A DNA stretch of 64,000 nucleotides from Trichomonas vaginalis G3 (GCF_026262505.1 NC_067208.1:1116001-1180000), one strand, 5' to 3'. Positions 18,129 through 29,454 are shown, numbered from the stretch's first letter. Program-made: numbers and translations. The notes: generated by a model not told the origin, from the letters alone.

Positions 18129-19241
18129 ATGAGCGTCAAGACTAACGACGTTAAAAAATTGGGATTCACAAATGAGGAAATAAAGGATATATTAGATGAG
18201 GCGGGTTATGAGGTTGATAAATATTATTTAAGAAATTGTCAAAAATTCGCGGAGTTTTTAAATGAGTTTGATTATGATGGAAAAATGAATAAAGATGATG
18301 TTATAAATTTCTTATATCCCACATCTAAAGAAGAAAAACCTAAAGAACCTGATGTTTTCCCTGAATATTATGAAGAACGGATTAAAGATGATGAATACGA
18401 TGAAATTGAGATTGAGAAATTGGAACAATTAAGAAATGAAATAGATGAAAAAATTAAGGAATTAAGAGAAGTTGAAAAATATAATGAAAATGAAGTAGAG
18501 GGTTTAATGAATATCCCAGCTTCAGAATCAGAAGTTCAAAAATCACATGAGGAAAGATATAAAAATTACTTTTTGGAATCTACTAAAAATTTATTAGATG
18601 GTGATATTGACGAAACACTTTCAGAAGAAGGCACAAAATTTATTCATAAACATAAGCTTCAGTTTATTGACGATGGAGATTATCCATGTATATTACTTTC
18701 ACCTCCTCTTGATTCTGAAAAATTCAAAAAAGCACTGAAAAATGTAACATATGCAACAAATACGATTAAGAAAGAAGACCATGATATTTACACAAATTAT
18801 TATTTAAATAAATGCACAGGTGTTGATAAAGTTTTTGATTTGTTAGATAAAATATCAAAAGAAACAATTGGTACATATAAAATTTTATGCGATTGTGGTT
18901 TCATTATTGAAGATACCAATAATGTTTCATATGAAAGAACAGCACCGAAGGAAGACGAAGTGGAAAGGTCTATACCATTCGTTATTAAGAACATAAAAGA
19001 TATGAAAACTTATAAACATTATATTTATTCATTTATTTCAGAAAAAATGGAAGCAACCCATAAAACATCATCTCATCATTTTATAGCTATTCATACATTC
19101 CTTTTCAAAGTTGTGAAATTAAATAAGACAGGAATTAGATTTAATGTATCAGGGTACGCATTCTTGAGTAAATTAAAATGTATTCGTCACGTCGCAGATG
19201 ATAAAAATTTATGTGTTCTTAATTCATTTTATGGACTTTAG
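18129..19241 (+). CDS. Mav2 first ORF, unrecognised 370 aa
   Basis: An acidic protein from the ATG at 18129 (the longer frame starts at a TTG). The N-terminus has a helical GFTNEEIKDILDEAGYEV motif that looks UBA- or SAP-like. A Glu/Lys coiled coil follows (about residues 95-130), then a globular part, ending in CIRHVADDKNLCVLNSFYGL. That end resembles the Asn-Cys start of the protease-like module in front of the Mav1 polymerase. It lies just inside the left terminal repeat and 79 bp before the polymerase region. The role is unknown, probably replication-linked. Confidence 0.5.
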   Translation: MSVKTNDVKKLGFTNEEIKDILDEAGYEVDKYYLRNCQKFAEFLNEFDYDGKMNKDDVINFLYPTSKEEKPKEPDVFPEYYEERIKDDEYDEIEIEKLEQLRNEIDEKIKELREVEKYNENEVEGLMNIPASESEVQKSHEERYKNYFLESTKNLLDGDIDETLSEEGTKFIHKHKLQFIDDGDYPCILLSPPLDSEKFKKALKNVTYATNTIKKEDHDIYTNYYLNKCTGVDKVFDLLDKISKETIGTYKILCDCGFIIEDTNNVSYERTAPKEDEVERSIPFVIKNIKDMKTYKHYIYSFISEKMEATHKTSSHHFIAIHTFLFKVVKLNKTGIRFNVSGYAFLSKLKCIRHVADDKNLCVLNSFYGL

Positions 19242-19267
19242 CCCTGGACTCTCTGAGTCTCGGACTT

Positions 19268-19320
19268 TAAAAAAAATAAACTTTATTTTTATTTATTTTT
19301 TAATTTTTATTCTTACATAA
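19268..19320 (+). promoter_or_regulatory. Maverick promoter-like T/A tract before polB
   Basis: AAATAAACTTTATTTTTATT continues into a TTTTTAATTTTTATTC tract and ends at CTTACATAAATG, the first polymerase-region start. It has the same architecture as the Mav1 spacers, with ACTTTA replacing AGTTAG. Confidence 0.45.
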
Positions 19321-22300
19321 ATGAATAAAAATGGAACAGCTAAAATGAATGATAATCAAATAAGAGCCGAAGGTAGAAGGTTATTTAAACGCTTCTATAA
19401 CATTCCTGATGGTGTTAATCCTAAAACTCGTAGAAGTTATTTAAATGAAGCCATAGATGCATATGAAGGATTTGACATTTCATCAGAAAGTGAGAGGTTA
19501 GCAAGAATGTTAAACGTTAATATTGATTTTTATTATTGTGACCCTCAACCAGAAGACGTAGACATTAACAAGGTAGACTTTCCATTAGTGGAATCAATAA
19601 TGATAGATCCAGAATTTGAAACAGTAAATATTTTATTAACACAGAGTCCAAATGGAAAACTTCACGCTGACAGAATAACAGACGTTGAAGCACTCACTGG
19701 TTATAAAGTTTGTCCATATTGTAAAGAAGAAGTTTATTCTATCCGTGATGATCCAGAAAGGAAAAACCAAAGAAGATTTTTAAAGCATTGTGAGAAATGT
19801 AAAGAAAATAATGGAAGATTAATTCAAGACGTTCAGTTGCAAAAGACACAGCAACCATATGCACCACATATTACGAAACAGAAGATATATCAGTGGTTAT
19901 TAGCACATAATTTGCAGGAATATTATAAACCAACAAGATATTATATTACTTTTGACTTCGAAACATTAGAGACTAAAGAAGAACTTCAACTTTCTGAATG
20001 TGCAACTTTGAACGCTTACTTAAAACCATTTATGGTATCATCAACTGTCAAAATAAGCCGCAAAGCGGCGAGGTCGTAGACCGTGATAAAACATTTACGA
20101 GGAATTTTTGCTTAACATCAAGTGATTCGTTCATCTCTGATTGGATTGAATTTTTATTTTCAACCTGTTCATTAGTTGCTAAATCAAATATTGAACAATA
20201 TGAAGAATTAATGAATACATTAAATGAGAAACAAAAGGAAGCAATGAAAGAGCTTTTAGATGAAGAATTTAATAAAGTGAATATCATTGGTTTTAATTCG
20301 GGAAAGTTTGATTTAAATTTAATTCTTCGTGATTTAAATACTGCAAAATGGAAGATAAAATCAATGCTGGGTTCTTCTTCTCAATTTAAGCAAGTCATAG
20401 TAAAGAAAACAAACTGTCCATATGAATTGAGATTTATTGACATCAGAAATTATATAGCGGGTGGAACATTAGACCAATTCACTCAAGATTTCGGAAACAA
20501 TAAATCACGTGTTAAATCCTTTTTCCCTTATCAATTCATCACATGGGAGAATTACGAAGATGAATTATATAAAAAGGAACCATTCACGAAAGATTCATTT
20601 TATTCAGCATTAACACAAGAAACAATATCCGATTCAGATTATCAAATATATCTCAATGATGCTAAAAACTTTAAGAATAGATTAGAATATTTTATTCATT
20701 ATTGCAATAAAGATGTTGAAATTATGATTGACCCAATTGATAAAATTATTGAAGAAACATTTGTTTATAAAATTGATATGCTTCATAATCTTTCTTTATC
20801 ATCGAATGCTTCAATGATTCGTTACGCGTTAGCATATAAGAACTTCAATCCTAACGAAACATATCCAGAAGAAGAAAATGTGGAATCAAGTTTTGAATTA
20901 ACGAAAAAGTATTGGAAATATAAAATTGAATCATATAAGAAACAAGATGAAAAAGCAAAAAGAGATACTAAAAATAATGTTTCAATGGATGACTATCAAT
21001 ACTATCACGATTTAATCCTTTCATCTAAATGCAAAATGTGTGGTAAAGCGTTTACATATGCTAATAAACCAACATTGGATAGAATCGATAATGAAAAACC
21101 ACATACCAAAGAAAATTGTCAGTTAATGTGTTGTTATTGCAATGTCGTAAAATCAAATAAAGATGAAGATGTTCAACGTTTAAGAATCAATTTAAGAAAT
21201 TATGCATTAAAAAATAATTTACCAATGACTTTAGATTCAGTTGAAGCTTATCACATTCTCCGTAATGGAATTACTGGTGGTCTATCAAATGTTCAACATC
21301 GTATTAATCTTAAAGGAATCACACACATTAATAAACTTTCATATAATCCAGAAACTAAAACTGTATCAAATGAGGACACCACCAACATCATGACTCATTT
21401 CGTTGGAGTTGACTTTAATTCATTATATCCTTCATCATTTTCATCTAATCCTCATGATTTCATTCAATATACTGACCATAAAATGTATATGCCGGGAAGA
21501 TTGAATGGTGTTATCATTTGTGATACAGCAACAAAGAAAGCAAAAGCACTTGGAATTATTAGAAAGAAAAATACTTTATTCGTGGCTGAAGTAAAGGGTC
21601 ACATTGATGAAAAATACATTAATGATTACATAAACTTTTTACCGATAATAAGAAACTTAGATATTATCACAGATGAAAAAACAATTGGCATAAGAGAAAT
21701 AGGTGAGGATACGTATCAAATGATGCTCAAAGATAGATTTTATAGATGTGAAACATGTTTACAAGAGGCATTCTTCACTTTAGATAATGCTAAATACTGG
21801 TATTTGGTTTTCATTTATGATTTTATGTATAAATGCATGGATGTTAATCGTTTTCATTTCATTGAAGGTGATACTGATTCATCTTATTGGGCAATCGCTG
21901 GCGATCCAAGTCTTCCTAACACTCAAGCATTTCAAGCAATTGTTACCGATAAACAATTTTATGATAAAAACATTTTCAAATTCGCACCTTTTGATTTCTT
22001 CTGTTTTGATGAGAAATTTAAACCTAAATTAAAGAATAAAGCTGAAGAAAAAGCACATGAGAAGAAGTTATTGGGTTTAGCAATTGAGAAACAAGGTGAT
22101 AACATGGTTGCTTTATGTCCTAAGTGTTATACATCATTCAACGGTTCAATTGATGGAAGTGATTTTAAAAAGATTGCACAAAAAATGAAAGGTGTTAGTT
22201 TACGACAAACATAAACAATTAACACCTAAAAATTATTTGGATATAATAAATGATAAATTGATATTTGATGGTCAAAATATTAATTTACAACTTAAAAACG

Positions 22301-22398
22301 GGTCAATGACTCGCTTAACAATCGGTAAGACTGCATTAACAGGAGCACACACTAAGGCTGTATGTTGTGAAAATGGATGTTGTATGCCATTTATTTAA
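19321..22398 (+). pseudogene. polB: Protein-primed DNA polymerase B region with embedded HNH motif (Mav2 part)
   Basis: The front holds a helical region and a zinc-finger-like CPYCKEEV ... HCEKC module preceded by KLHADRITDVEALTGY, a typical Maverick arrangement before the exonuclease. The exonuclease motif FDFETLE follows, then a second exonuclease region (FNSGKFDLNLILRDL) and CNKDVEIM. Next comes an HNH-type insert around 21,027-21,150: CKMCGKAF ... TLDRIDNEKPHT ... CCYCN. The palm motifs are VDFNSLYPSSF (A) and EGDTDSSYW (C). An HNH nuclease unit inside a polymerase is uncommon. The region is broken and is described as a fossil. Confidence 0.85.
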
Positions 22399-22487
22399 TA
22401 CAATTTAAAATTTTATTTTTAATAAAATGCCACAGAAGAGACAAAGAGGTGGGCACCCTTAAAACATTGATTTTATTTTTATATAAA

Positions 22488-23235
22488 TGGATAACACAGA
22501 TTTAAAAATTTAATTGATGATTTAGTATTTAATCAAAATTTTCTTAGTTATTATGATTTAAAAGCATATCTCCAAAAATATGATAACAATATAACGGGTG
22601 ATGATATGGAATATTATTATCCATATTATAAAAATGAAATTTTGAAATATCATAATAAAATAATTTCTGAAATTAAAGACAAAATTAAAAATAATGAATA
22701 TACAAAGGGAAAAACTAAATCACAACTTAAACAGTTGAAAGATTTCAAAAATAAAGTATTAACAGAAGAAGATATTGATGAATTATATAAATTATATAAT
22801 CCTGAGCCACAAAACACCCATGTCCTTCAGACCATAAATGATGCACAAGCTTTAATTTATGATTCATTAGTTAAACCATATTCAGCCCGACTTTTAAATG
22901 AAGATCAACTTTTGGAATTCATCCTTCAACATAAACTCGAAGCGGGAAAGTATATCAAACCTTTATATACAGCATATTTAAAACAAATGAATAGAATACA
23001 TCCAGAATTAATGAAGGAAGGAATGAAATCCAAAATCAAAGCAGATAAAATTAAACCACCTGCAACACCAAAACCTCCAACGACAGTACCGCCTCCTCCT
23101 TCAGTTAATCCTTCATCATTCACTTTATTATATCCATTTCAAACATTAAAGAAGCAAAAAGATTTTAAAAAGGATTTCAAAATATTAAATAAACCAATTG
23201 ACCCGAAAATTCAACCGTTAAAGGAAAAAATTTAG
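22488..23235 (+). pseudogene. Helical proline-rich Mav2 protein region
   Basis: Sits between polymerase and integrase. It is mostly helical and Lys/Asp rich (EILKYHNKIISEIKDKIKNN), followed by HPELMKEGMKSKIKADKIKP and a proline-rich linker (TPKPPTTVPPPPSVNPSSF). No family was recognised. It may be an N-terminal extension of the integrase or a separate protein. An ATTTTTATATAAATG start context lies at 22,478-22,490. Confidence 0.4.
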
Positions 23236-24006
23236 TCGCCCTTCATTTGCACCATATCCATATTCATACGAAATCGATCATCTGGAATATTCAAAAGGAA
23301 AAGTTACTTATTTATTTGCCATTAACATTAACACTAGATATTTATATTGCATTCCAGTGAAAGGGAAAACAGAACAGGAAACAAGAAGAGCTATTCAATA
23401 CTTACTAGATCATGAAAGAGTAGATAATATCAGGGGTGATGGTGATAAAGGATTTCAGGCAGCTATGACTCATTATTTTCCACAAATTAATTTTTACTTC
23501 TCATCCTCTCCATATACGTTTCATAATAAAATAGTTGATGCAGTAATGAGAACTCTTAGAGATGCGTTAGGGGTTAACGGTCAGATATACTGGATGGAAA
23601 TCATGACTCCATCATACAACAGTTAGTATATTATTATAATAATACATGGCATAGAACTATAAACATGAAACCAGTGGAAATGAAAAATGATATTTCAAAA
23701 GAATGGGAATATATTAGAAAGCAAATGGAAAGGTTGAATGATGTTAAACGTGAACAAATTAATTCGGGGCTCATGAATTTTAAACAAGGGGATAAAGTTT
23801 TGATTCATCTCGATTATGGAAAAACTGATAAATCAATGACAAAAAGAAGACGAAGATTTGACACAATAGCTGAATTTGTTAGATATATTAACGGTAATGT
23901 ATTAGTTGAAGTTGACAATAAATTAATAGAAATTCCGATTTATTTTATTACTCCATTATATTTAAATAATATAGGGTGTCCAAAGGTGTGTTTAGCACAA
24001 ACCTGA
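23236..24006 (+). pseudogene. Maverick integrase region (Mav2 part)
   Basis: The retroviral-type integrase core: EIDHLEYSKG (first aspartate) and FAININTRYLYCIPVKG, then NIRGDGDKGF (second aspartate) and the DAVMRTLRDALG helix, then YNNTWHRTINMKPVEM. The C-terminal part (FKQGDKVLIHLDYGK ... VDNKLIEIPIYFITPLYL) is the chromo/SH3-like tail. Its far 3' end abuts the mariner insertion. It is related to the Mav1 integrase in motifs but clearly divergent. The region is broken. Confidence 0.75.
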
Positions 24007-25273
24007 ATACTGCGAATAGAAATAAACAAGTTACATATATATAAAGTTTATTTAAATATAATAACCATTGGATTCAATCACGCGTTCGCAGCGATCGATC
24101 CAGGCTTGAAAGATACGCTTTAAATCATCATGAGAAAATTGCTCAAATTGCTCTCTTACAAAATTTTCAAGATCATCTGGACTCGCGAATTCGCGTCCTT
24201 CAGCTCTCTTTTTTAGCGTGCCGAATAAATAAAAGTCAGAGGGTGCAATATCAGGTGAATAAATTGGGTTTGGAACAACTTTGACATTGTTTTCCACCAA
24301 GTAATTCATTACCTTATGACTTTTGTGAACTCTTGAATTATCAAAATGAATTGCAAACTTTTGTTTTTGTTGTTTGGATTTCTCAAACTCATCAGAATTG
24401 ATAATTTGAGTAAGAACATTGTCAATTAGATACTGAGCATTCATCGTATTAGGTTTTTGAAGAATATCAATTGCGATGATGCCATTCACGCCCCAAAAAA
24501 CCGACAACATCATCATTGGTGTGTCAATTTTTTTCTTCGGGAATGTTTGCGGATTTTCATCCTTCGGGATCCACATGATTTTGGCTTCTGTTGCATATTG
24601 AAACCAAGACTCGTCCCCTGTTACTAAAAAGCGAAACTTCTTGGATTGATACGCACGCAATATAGAGAGGAGCTCTTTCGAAGATTGGACTCTAGATTTT
24701 TTTTGAACTGAATTAAGGTTGTGCGGAACCCAACGTGTATACGCTAGTTTGTAGTTCAAATAATTGTGCAGATAATAACTGACTGTTGTACGTGGTATCT
24801 TTGTCATCTCCTCTATCCTTCTGAGTGATGCTCTTGGGTCTTCATCTAGCGCTTGAAGAATTGCTTTGATTTTTCTTTGATCCGGCGATTTTTTGTCAAT
24901 TTTTATGATGGGCGCCTTTTTGTTCATGAAGTGATACATCCTAACATGATACGTTACAGTGGAATAGCTAGGAGCATCCATACCGAAGCATTTTACCAAT
25001 GTCTCGTAGATTTTTTTACAGTCTTTGCATTTTTTTGCAAGAGCGAGGATGTTTTCTTTATGATTCATTAAAAAAATGAAAAAAATCCCGCCAAAATTTC
25101 CCGCGAAACCGCCTCTTGTCTCAAAATTCATTTTATATCCCGGCATGGCGCCAAAATACAACATACTCATCATATACATATATTCATATTTTTTATTATA
25201 TATTTATAATCAGCATATATCTCCTTTAATAGTCTCATATAGAGCGCTGTGCTAAACGCACCTTTGGACACCC
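23974..25273. mobile_element. Tvmar1-like mariner nested in Mav2
   Basis: A 1,300-bp Tc1/mariner element with terminal inverted repeats GGGTGTCCAAAGGTGYGTTT..., 26 bp with one mismatch (23974-23999 and 25248-25273), flanked by the TA target duplication (23972-23973 and 25274-25275). It encodes one transposase on the minus strand. It sits at the 3' end of the Mav2 integrase region, so it arrived after Mav2 or was carried with it. Confidence 0.93.
24052..25068 (-). CDS. Mariner transposase, D,D34D
   Basis: Uninterrupted 338-residue transposase if started at the ATG at 25068, which gives the family's usual length of about 340; a longer in-frame ATG at 25179 is less likely. The N-terminal helix-turn-helix region includes DEDPRASLRRIEEMTKIPRT. 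The catalytic aspartates are in VTGDESWFQY, IHFDNSRVHKS and YSPDIAPSDFYLF; the second and third have 34 residues between them, the mariner signature D,D34D. The terminal YSPDIAPSDFYLF box is intact. The intact frame and near-perfect terminal repeats suggest recent activity. Confidence 0.93.
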   Translation of the reverse strand: MNHKENILALAKKCKDCKKIYETLVKCFGMDAPSYSTVTYHVRMYHFMNKKAPIIKIDKKSPDQRKIKAILQALDEDPRASLRRIEEMTKIPRTTVSYYLHNYLNYKLAYTRWVPHNLNSVQKKSRVQSSKELLSILRAYQSKKFRFLVTGDESWFQYATEAKIMWIPKDENPQTFPKKKIDTPMMMLSVFWGVNGIIAIDILQKPNTMNAQYLIDNVLTQIINSDEFEKSKQQKQKFAIHFDNSRVHKSHKVMNYLVENNVKVVPNPIYSPDIAPSDFYLFGTLKKRAEGREFASPDDLENFVREQFEQFSHDDLKRIFQAWIDRCERVIESNGYYI

Positions 25274-25303
25274 TATATTTAATTTTTTTTATTTCGTAAG
25301 AAA

Positions 25304-25591
25304 ATGAGTGACAACGAAGCAGCCAAGAGTCCAGACGATGAATATAAAAAGAAACTAAACAGAATTAAATCAAAAATATGCTATTACAAAAAGAAGCCAC
25401 AATGCGGTGGGGTTGATGCCCATAAAACTAATGGAACTGAAAACGATAAAGAAATAATCGAAAAATTAGAAACTTACCGTTCAATCCTTAAACTGAGTGA
25501 AGCAAAAATAAAAGAATTTAATAGAATAAATAAATTGATTGGAAGAGATGAATTTAATAAAGATGAATTTTTAAACTCAATCCAAATTTAA
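25304..25591 (+). CDS. Small basic Mav2 protein, 95 aa
   Basis: Lysine-rich helical protein immediately right of the mariner, with start context TTTTTTTTATTTCGTAAGAAAATG. It has a KKKLNRIKSKICYYKKK segment and a C-terminal helix ending in NSIQI. No family was recognised. It is short but has the element's usual start context, so is probably a real former gene. Confidence 0.4.
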   Translation: MSDNEAAKSPDDEYKKKLNRIKSKICYYKKKPQCGGVDAHKTNGTENDKEIIEKLETYRSILKLSEAKIKEFNRINKLIGRDEFNKDEFLNSIQI

Positions 25592-25599
25592 TTTTTATT

Positions 25600-25753
25600 C
25601 CTCTTTGACAACATCTCTCTTTCCATCATTACTGCATAACCACATTTTCTCAATTTTAGTGGTTTGTTATTTTTAACATGTTCTTGCATCATTTTTATCA
25701 TTTCCTCCCTTGTTATGATTCATGGTAAATTTTGAGCTTGTGGGGTATCCATT
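25600..25753 (-). pseudogene. Short minus-strand Mav2 remnant
   Basis: A very short coding trace facing the 25304-25591 gene, starting at an ATG preceded by ATTTTTATCAT on the minus strand. It contains MIKMMQEHVKNNKPLKLRKC, a basic helical segment. It is too short to assign. Confidence 0.25.
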
Positions 25754-25794
25754 TATGATAAAAATAAAAATTTAAATTATGCCGTTCTAAAGTT

Positions 25795-26068
25795 TGTGAC
25801 AACATGACATTTTGACAACAACACAGGAGGAAGGCAGTTATGAATTATTTTTGAAGAACTGAAGGTGCTACCATGTTACCATGTGCTACCAGGTCATTTA
25901 ACTTCTCTGAAAAAGTGTGACAACATGACATTTTGACAACAACACAGGAGGAAGGCAGTTATGAATTATTTTTGAAGAACTGAAGGTGCTACCATGTTAC
26001 CATGTGCTACCAGGTCATTTAACTTCTCTGAAAAAGTGTGACAACATGACATTTTGACAACAACACAG
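25795..26068. repeat. 121-bp tandem repeat, left block
   Basis: Two full copies starting at 25795 and 25916 and a partial third from 26037. The unit begins TGTGACAACATGACATTTTG and includes GGTGCTACCATGTTACCATG. The two full copies look identical. The same unit recurs at 26917-27055 in this orientation and at 29455-29890 in the opposite one. Confidence 0.93.
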
Positions 26069-26113
26069 GAAATGATTTGTCATGACTTCATCGGAATGAG
26101 TGTAAATGACCCA

Positions 26114-26170
26114 AAAATAAAGTTAGTTTTAAAATTATTTTTATTTTTTATTTTGTATGTAAGAACAGAA
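26114..26170 (+). promoter_or_regulatory. Maverick promoter-like motif before KilA-N
   Basis: AATAAAGTTAGTTTTAAAAT is followed by TATTTTTATTTTTTATTTTG and TATGTAAGAACAGAA, directly before the ATG at 26171. It is nearly the same as the Mav1 KilA-N promoter at 4135-4191, although the genes differ. Confidence 0.6.
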
Positions 26171-26836
26171 ATGTCAGTCGAAGCAAAAACATTCACTAAC
26201 AAATCTAATGGCGAAACATTCACAAAAGGCACTTATAACGGTATTGAAGTCTTACGTAGAGACAAGGATGGTTACATTAATGCAACAAAGATGGCAAGAG
26301 AAGCAGGAAAGTTAAACCATTTAAACAGATTTCTCAATAGTGCTAAAATACAGGAAATTCTTGAGTTTTGGATGAACGAATACGGTGGAGCCAAAAGTGG
26401 CTCGACCTCAAAACAAGCATTTTATGAGCTTACTAAGGGTGTTATAAATGAATTCAAAGGTATTTACATACATCCTGACCTCGTTCATTTTGTTGCTGAA
26501 TGGTGCTCTGTAAAGTATGCATTTTATGTCAAAGATATTATGGACTCCATAGACAAGAAAGTTCATGAGAAATTAGATGAAGAAGAACTTGAAGATACAG
26601 TAGAGAATGCTAAACCTTTGTTTGAAGAAGAAGTTGGAAAAATGTGCGAAAAACAATTAGAACATGAACGTGAGTTATGTTATGGTTATAGAGATTCTCC
26701 ATACGAACTAGACCAATGGGAACAAGAAAATTTAAAGAGAGAATTTAGAGAATATGAACTCGCTAAGATAGCATTAGAAGCTGCAGAAAAGAAGTTAAAA
26801 GCTTGGGGTTGTTTTGTACAAAAATATTGTGAGTAA
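26171..26836 (+). CDS. KilA-N domain protein (Mav2 cassette)
   Basis: A 221-residue protein from the ATG at 26171; a longer frame begins in the repeat at a TTG and is rejected because the promoter motif lies between. The KilA-N domain covers about residues 15-125: VLRRDKDGYINATKMAREAG, LNRFLNSAKIQEIL, FKGIYIHPDLVHFVAEWCS and VKYAFYVKDIM. This is the classic viral YINATKMA ... IHPxL...A.W.S pattern. A charged coiled C-terminus follows. These proteins bind DNA and may act in regulation or replication. It forms a cassette with the primase-helicase region, bounded by the 121-bp repeats. Confidence 0.85.
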   Translation: MSVEAKTFTNKSNGETFTKGTYNGIEVLRRDKDGYINATKMAREAGKLNHLNRFLNSAKIQEILEFWMNEYGGAKSGSTSKQAFYELTKGVINEFKGIYIHPDLVHFVAEWCSVKYAFYVKDIMDSIDKKVHEKLDEEELEDTVENAKPLFEEEVGKMCEKQLEHERELCYGYRDSPYELDQWEQENLKREFREYELAKIALEAAEKKLKAWGCFVQKYCE

Positions 26837-26916
26837 ATGAACCATTTATTTTTATTGAATTCACCAAAAATAATTTTTAGGGTAGATGGTTAGATCTAAC
26901 CTCATTTCTAACCTCA

Positions 26917-27055
26917 TGACATTTTGACAACAACACAGGAGGAAGGCAGTTATGAATTATTTTTGAAGAACTGAAGGTGCTACCATGTTACCATGTGCTA
27001 CCAGGTTAATTAACTTCTCTAAAAATGTGACAACATGACATTTTGACAACATTTA
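26917..27055. repeat. 121-bp repeat, middle copy
   Basis: One nearly full copy and the start of another (TGTGACAACATGACATTTTG again at 27026) between the KilA-N gene and the primase-helicase region, in the same orientation as the left block. It carries a few differences (AGGTTAATTAAC for AGGTCATTTAAC). Confidence 0.88.
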
Positions 27056-27070
27056 GGAAATATGATGCAG

Positions 27071-27123
27071 TCCAAAAATAAAGTTAGTTTTAAAATTATT
27101 TTTATTTTTTTATTTCTATATAA
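27071..27123 (+). promoter_or_regulatory. Maverick promoter-like motif before the primase
   Basis: AATAAAGTTAGTTTTAAAAT and a following T/A tract, ending TTTCTATATAAATG. It is essentially the same block as at 26114-26170, so the two cassette genes probably respond to the same signal. Confidence 0.6.
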
Positions 27124-29427
27124 ATGACGGCAACAAACAACAACAGCAACTATATCGTTTCTGATGAAAAAGTTATTGATTCATTAGTTGAGGAATTAGT
27201 TATGACAGAAACTAAAACCCTCAATGAAAGAATTGGTGAAAACATGATTGATTTACATAACTACCTCAAACATGATGGAGGAAGAGGAAGGAAAACTGGT
27301 ATGGCTTTATTAGTAAATAAAATATCAAATTTAACGATTATAGATGTTGATATCAATAAATCGTACAATGATGAACTTAAAGAAACAGTTAGAAAAGACA
27401 TTTTATCAAAACTTTCGGATAAAGATGTTATCGTTAAAACCGCATCAGGAGGTCTTCACATTTATTGCAACACTAATTTCTTCTATTCAACCTCGAACAG
27501 AATGATTAAATGTTATTCCTGCAATGATTATGATTGACATAATGACTTCTATGGATGATTCAAAGCGTTCTTTAGTAGTTATGGCTGATTCAAGAGTTCG
27601 CAAGAATGCAACAGAACCAATCAATACATACTCATTCATTCGTGGAAGTTATGATTCAACATTAACTAGAACAGTAAACGATATATTAAATGATTTGAAT
27701 ATTAAGGTAAGAGTTGAACAGAAGAATGAAGAAATAAAGAGTATAATGAATGAAAACAAAGATGTAAACATTGACGATAAACTTGCCCAGAGCATAGTTG
27801 ATGGCATCTGTGATTTTGAAGTACATAATGACGGTGGAAACATGAATTTAGAAAAAGAAGTTACATTATTCACACTGTTTCAAGCAATTAATTCGTTACC
27901 TAATCATTTAATTAATGAAGCATACGATAACGTTTATAACTTCTGCAGTTTAACAGAAAATGCAAAAAGTAATTTTGAAAAAGCACGTATAGATATGCAC
28001 ATTTAATGACTTCTCCATTTGTTTTAGTGAAGATTCTAAAACTATACCAAAAGGAATATTATGATGAATATGTTTTACCTTTATTACGTAAGCCAAAAAT
28101 AACATTTGATATAAAACTTGATGATTTTCTTGATAACAGATATTAGACGCAAGGCTGAAAATCATCAGTATAAAAACAGTTCTGAAGTAATTGAGGATTT
28201 ATCACGTGTAATCCGTTTTGTAGATTGTGGAAATAAATATTTCATTCAGAAAGATTACAACATACACGACAAAATGAATCAAATATCATTCGTTCTTCAA
28301 TCAAACATGAAAGAGTCACTCAAAATGATTAAATTATTTAAAGAAGAAGGTAAAACAATAACAGCATGGGACGTACTACTAAATCAATTATCCTTCATTA
28401 ACCGTTAAGGGTGTTTGCTTTAAATCTGATTCCAGATGTTTTCTCAACGTTTCAGGGTTATAAATACAACATTCTTGAAAAGCCTGATTACTCAAAAATT
28501 GAGATGTTTATGAATTTCATTAAAGAAGCCATTTGTGATAATAACGATGAAAGTGTATAAATACCTTCTCGGCTGGATTGCATCAATGATTCAACATCCT
28601 GGAATCAAGAATGAAACAGCAATTATTTTGAAAGACTTCAGGGAACAGGTAAACAGATTTACAGACATTATTTCTGAACTTCTCGCTGGTTATTCATGTA
28701 AAAACATTACTGAAAATAATGAGCTAACGGGCAATTTCAATTTCGGTTGTTGAAAATAAAATGTTTCTTGTACTTAATGAACTCAAGAATGTTGGTGAAG
28801 ACAGACTCGCAAACTTCAACGCTTTGAAATCAATTATTACGGATAATCAAATTAGAATTAATGAAAAGAATCAACCCAGAAGAACAGCACAGAAGTTGCA
28901 AACTTCATTTTCGTAACTAACAACGTCTACCCTGTCAAAATTGAAGTTGGAGACAGAAGATACGTAGTTTTAAGGGTTAATGGTAAATTCAAGGTCAATT
29001 TGATTACTTCAAGAATTTAATGGATTCATGCACTAAGGAATTTTATGATAATTTACTGACGTATTTTATGCAATATGACCTTTCATCATTTAATGTACGA
29101 ATCATACCGATGACTGAAGCCAAACAAGATTTAATAGAATTATCATCAAATCCTTTAGATGTATGGATAAATACACATTATGATGAATTGTGTGCAGGTA
29201 TGACGTGTGAAAATGCTCTATTCTGCAAACCATCAGACATGAAAGACAAGAATTTCCAAATGAGTATTAAGGATAAATGTGATAGGAAACATAGAAGAAT
29301 AGACGGTAAACAAACATGGTGTTATGTTTTGAAAGAAGAAATGAAAGGATTATATAAACAGGTTGAACCAAACGATAATGAGGATTCATTTACTGACGAT
29401 GAAATACCTGTAAATGAAGCTTTATAA
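27124..29427 (+). pseudogene. PrimPol / D5-type SF3 helicase region (Mav2 cassette)
   Basis: A 2.3-kb replication gene region. The front has a primase-polymerase-like motif series: GRKTGMALLVNKISNLTIID VD and VKTASGGLHIYC, typical of archaeo-eukaryotic PrimPol domains fused to D5 helicases. The middle is helical. The later part shows FVTNNVYPVKIEVGDRRY-type context (sensor region of SF3 helicases) and the family's C-terminus: LIELSSNPLDVWINTHYDEL, KDKNFQMSIKDKCDRKHRRI and TWCYVLKEEMKGLY. Such primase-helicases are common in giant viruses and transpovirons but are not a universal Polinton gene. The region is broken in several places. Confidence 0.75.
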
Positions 29428-29454
29428 AGTATGATTTGAATTTATTTTTGCATT

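Noticed and set aside
22926-23123. A minus-strand frame rich in Gly and Val opposite the proline-rich linker.
   Set aside because: It is the complement of the proline codons in the plus-strand protein.
26054-26170. A longer KilA-N reading frame starting in the 121-bp repeat.
   Set aside because: It begins at a TTG, and the promoter-like motif lies between it and the ATG at 26171.
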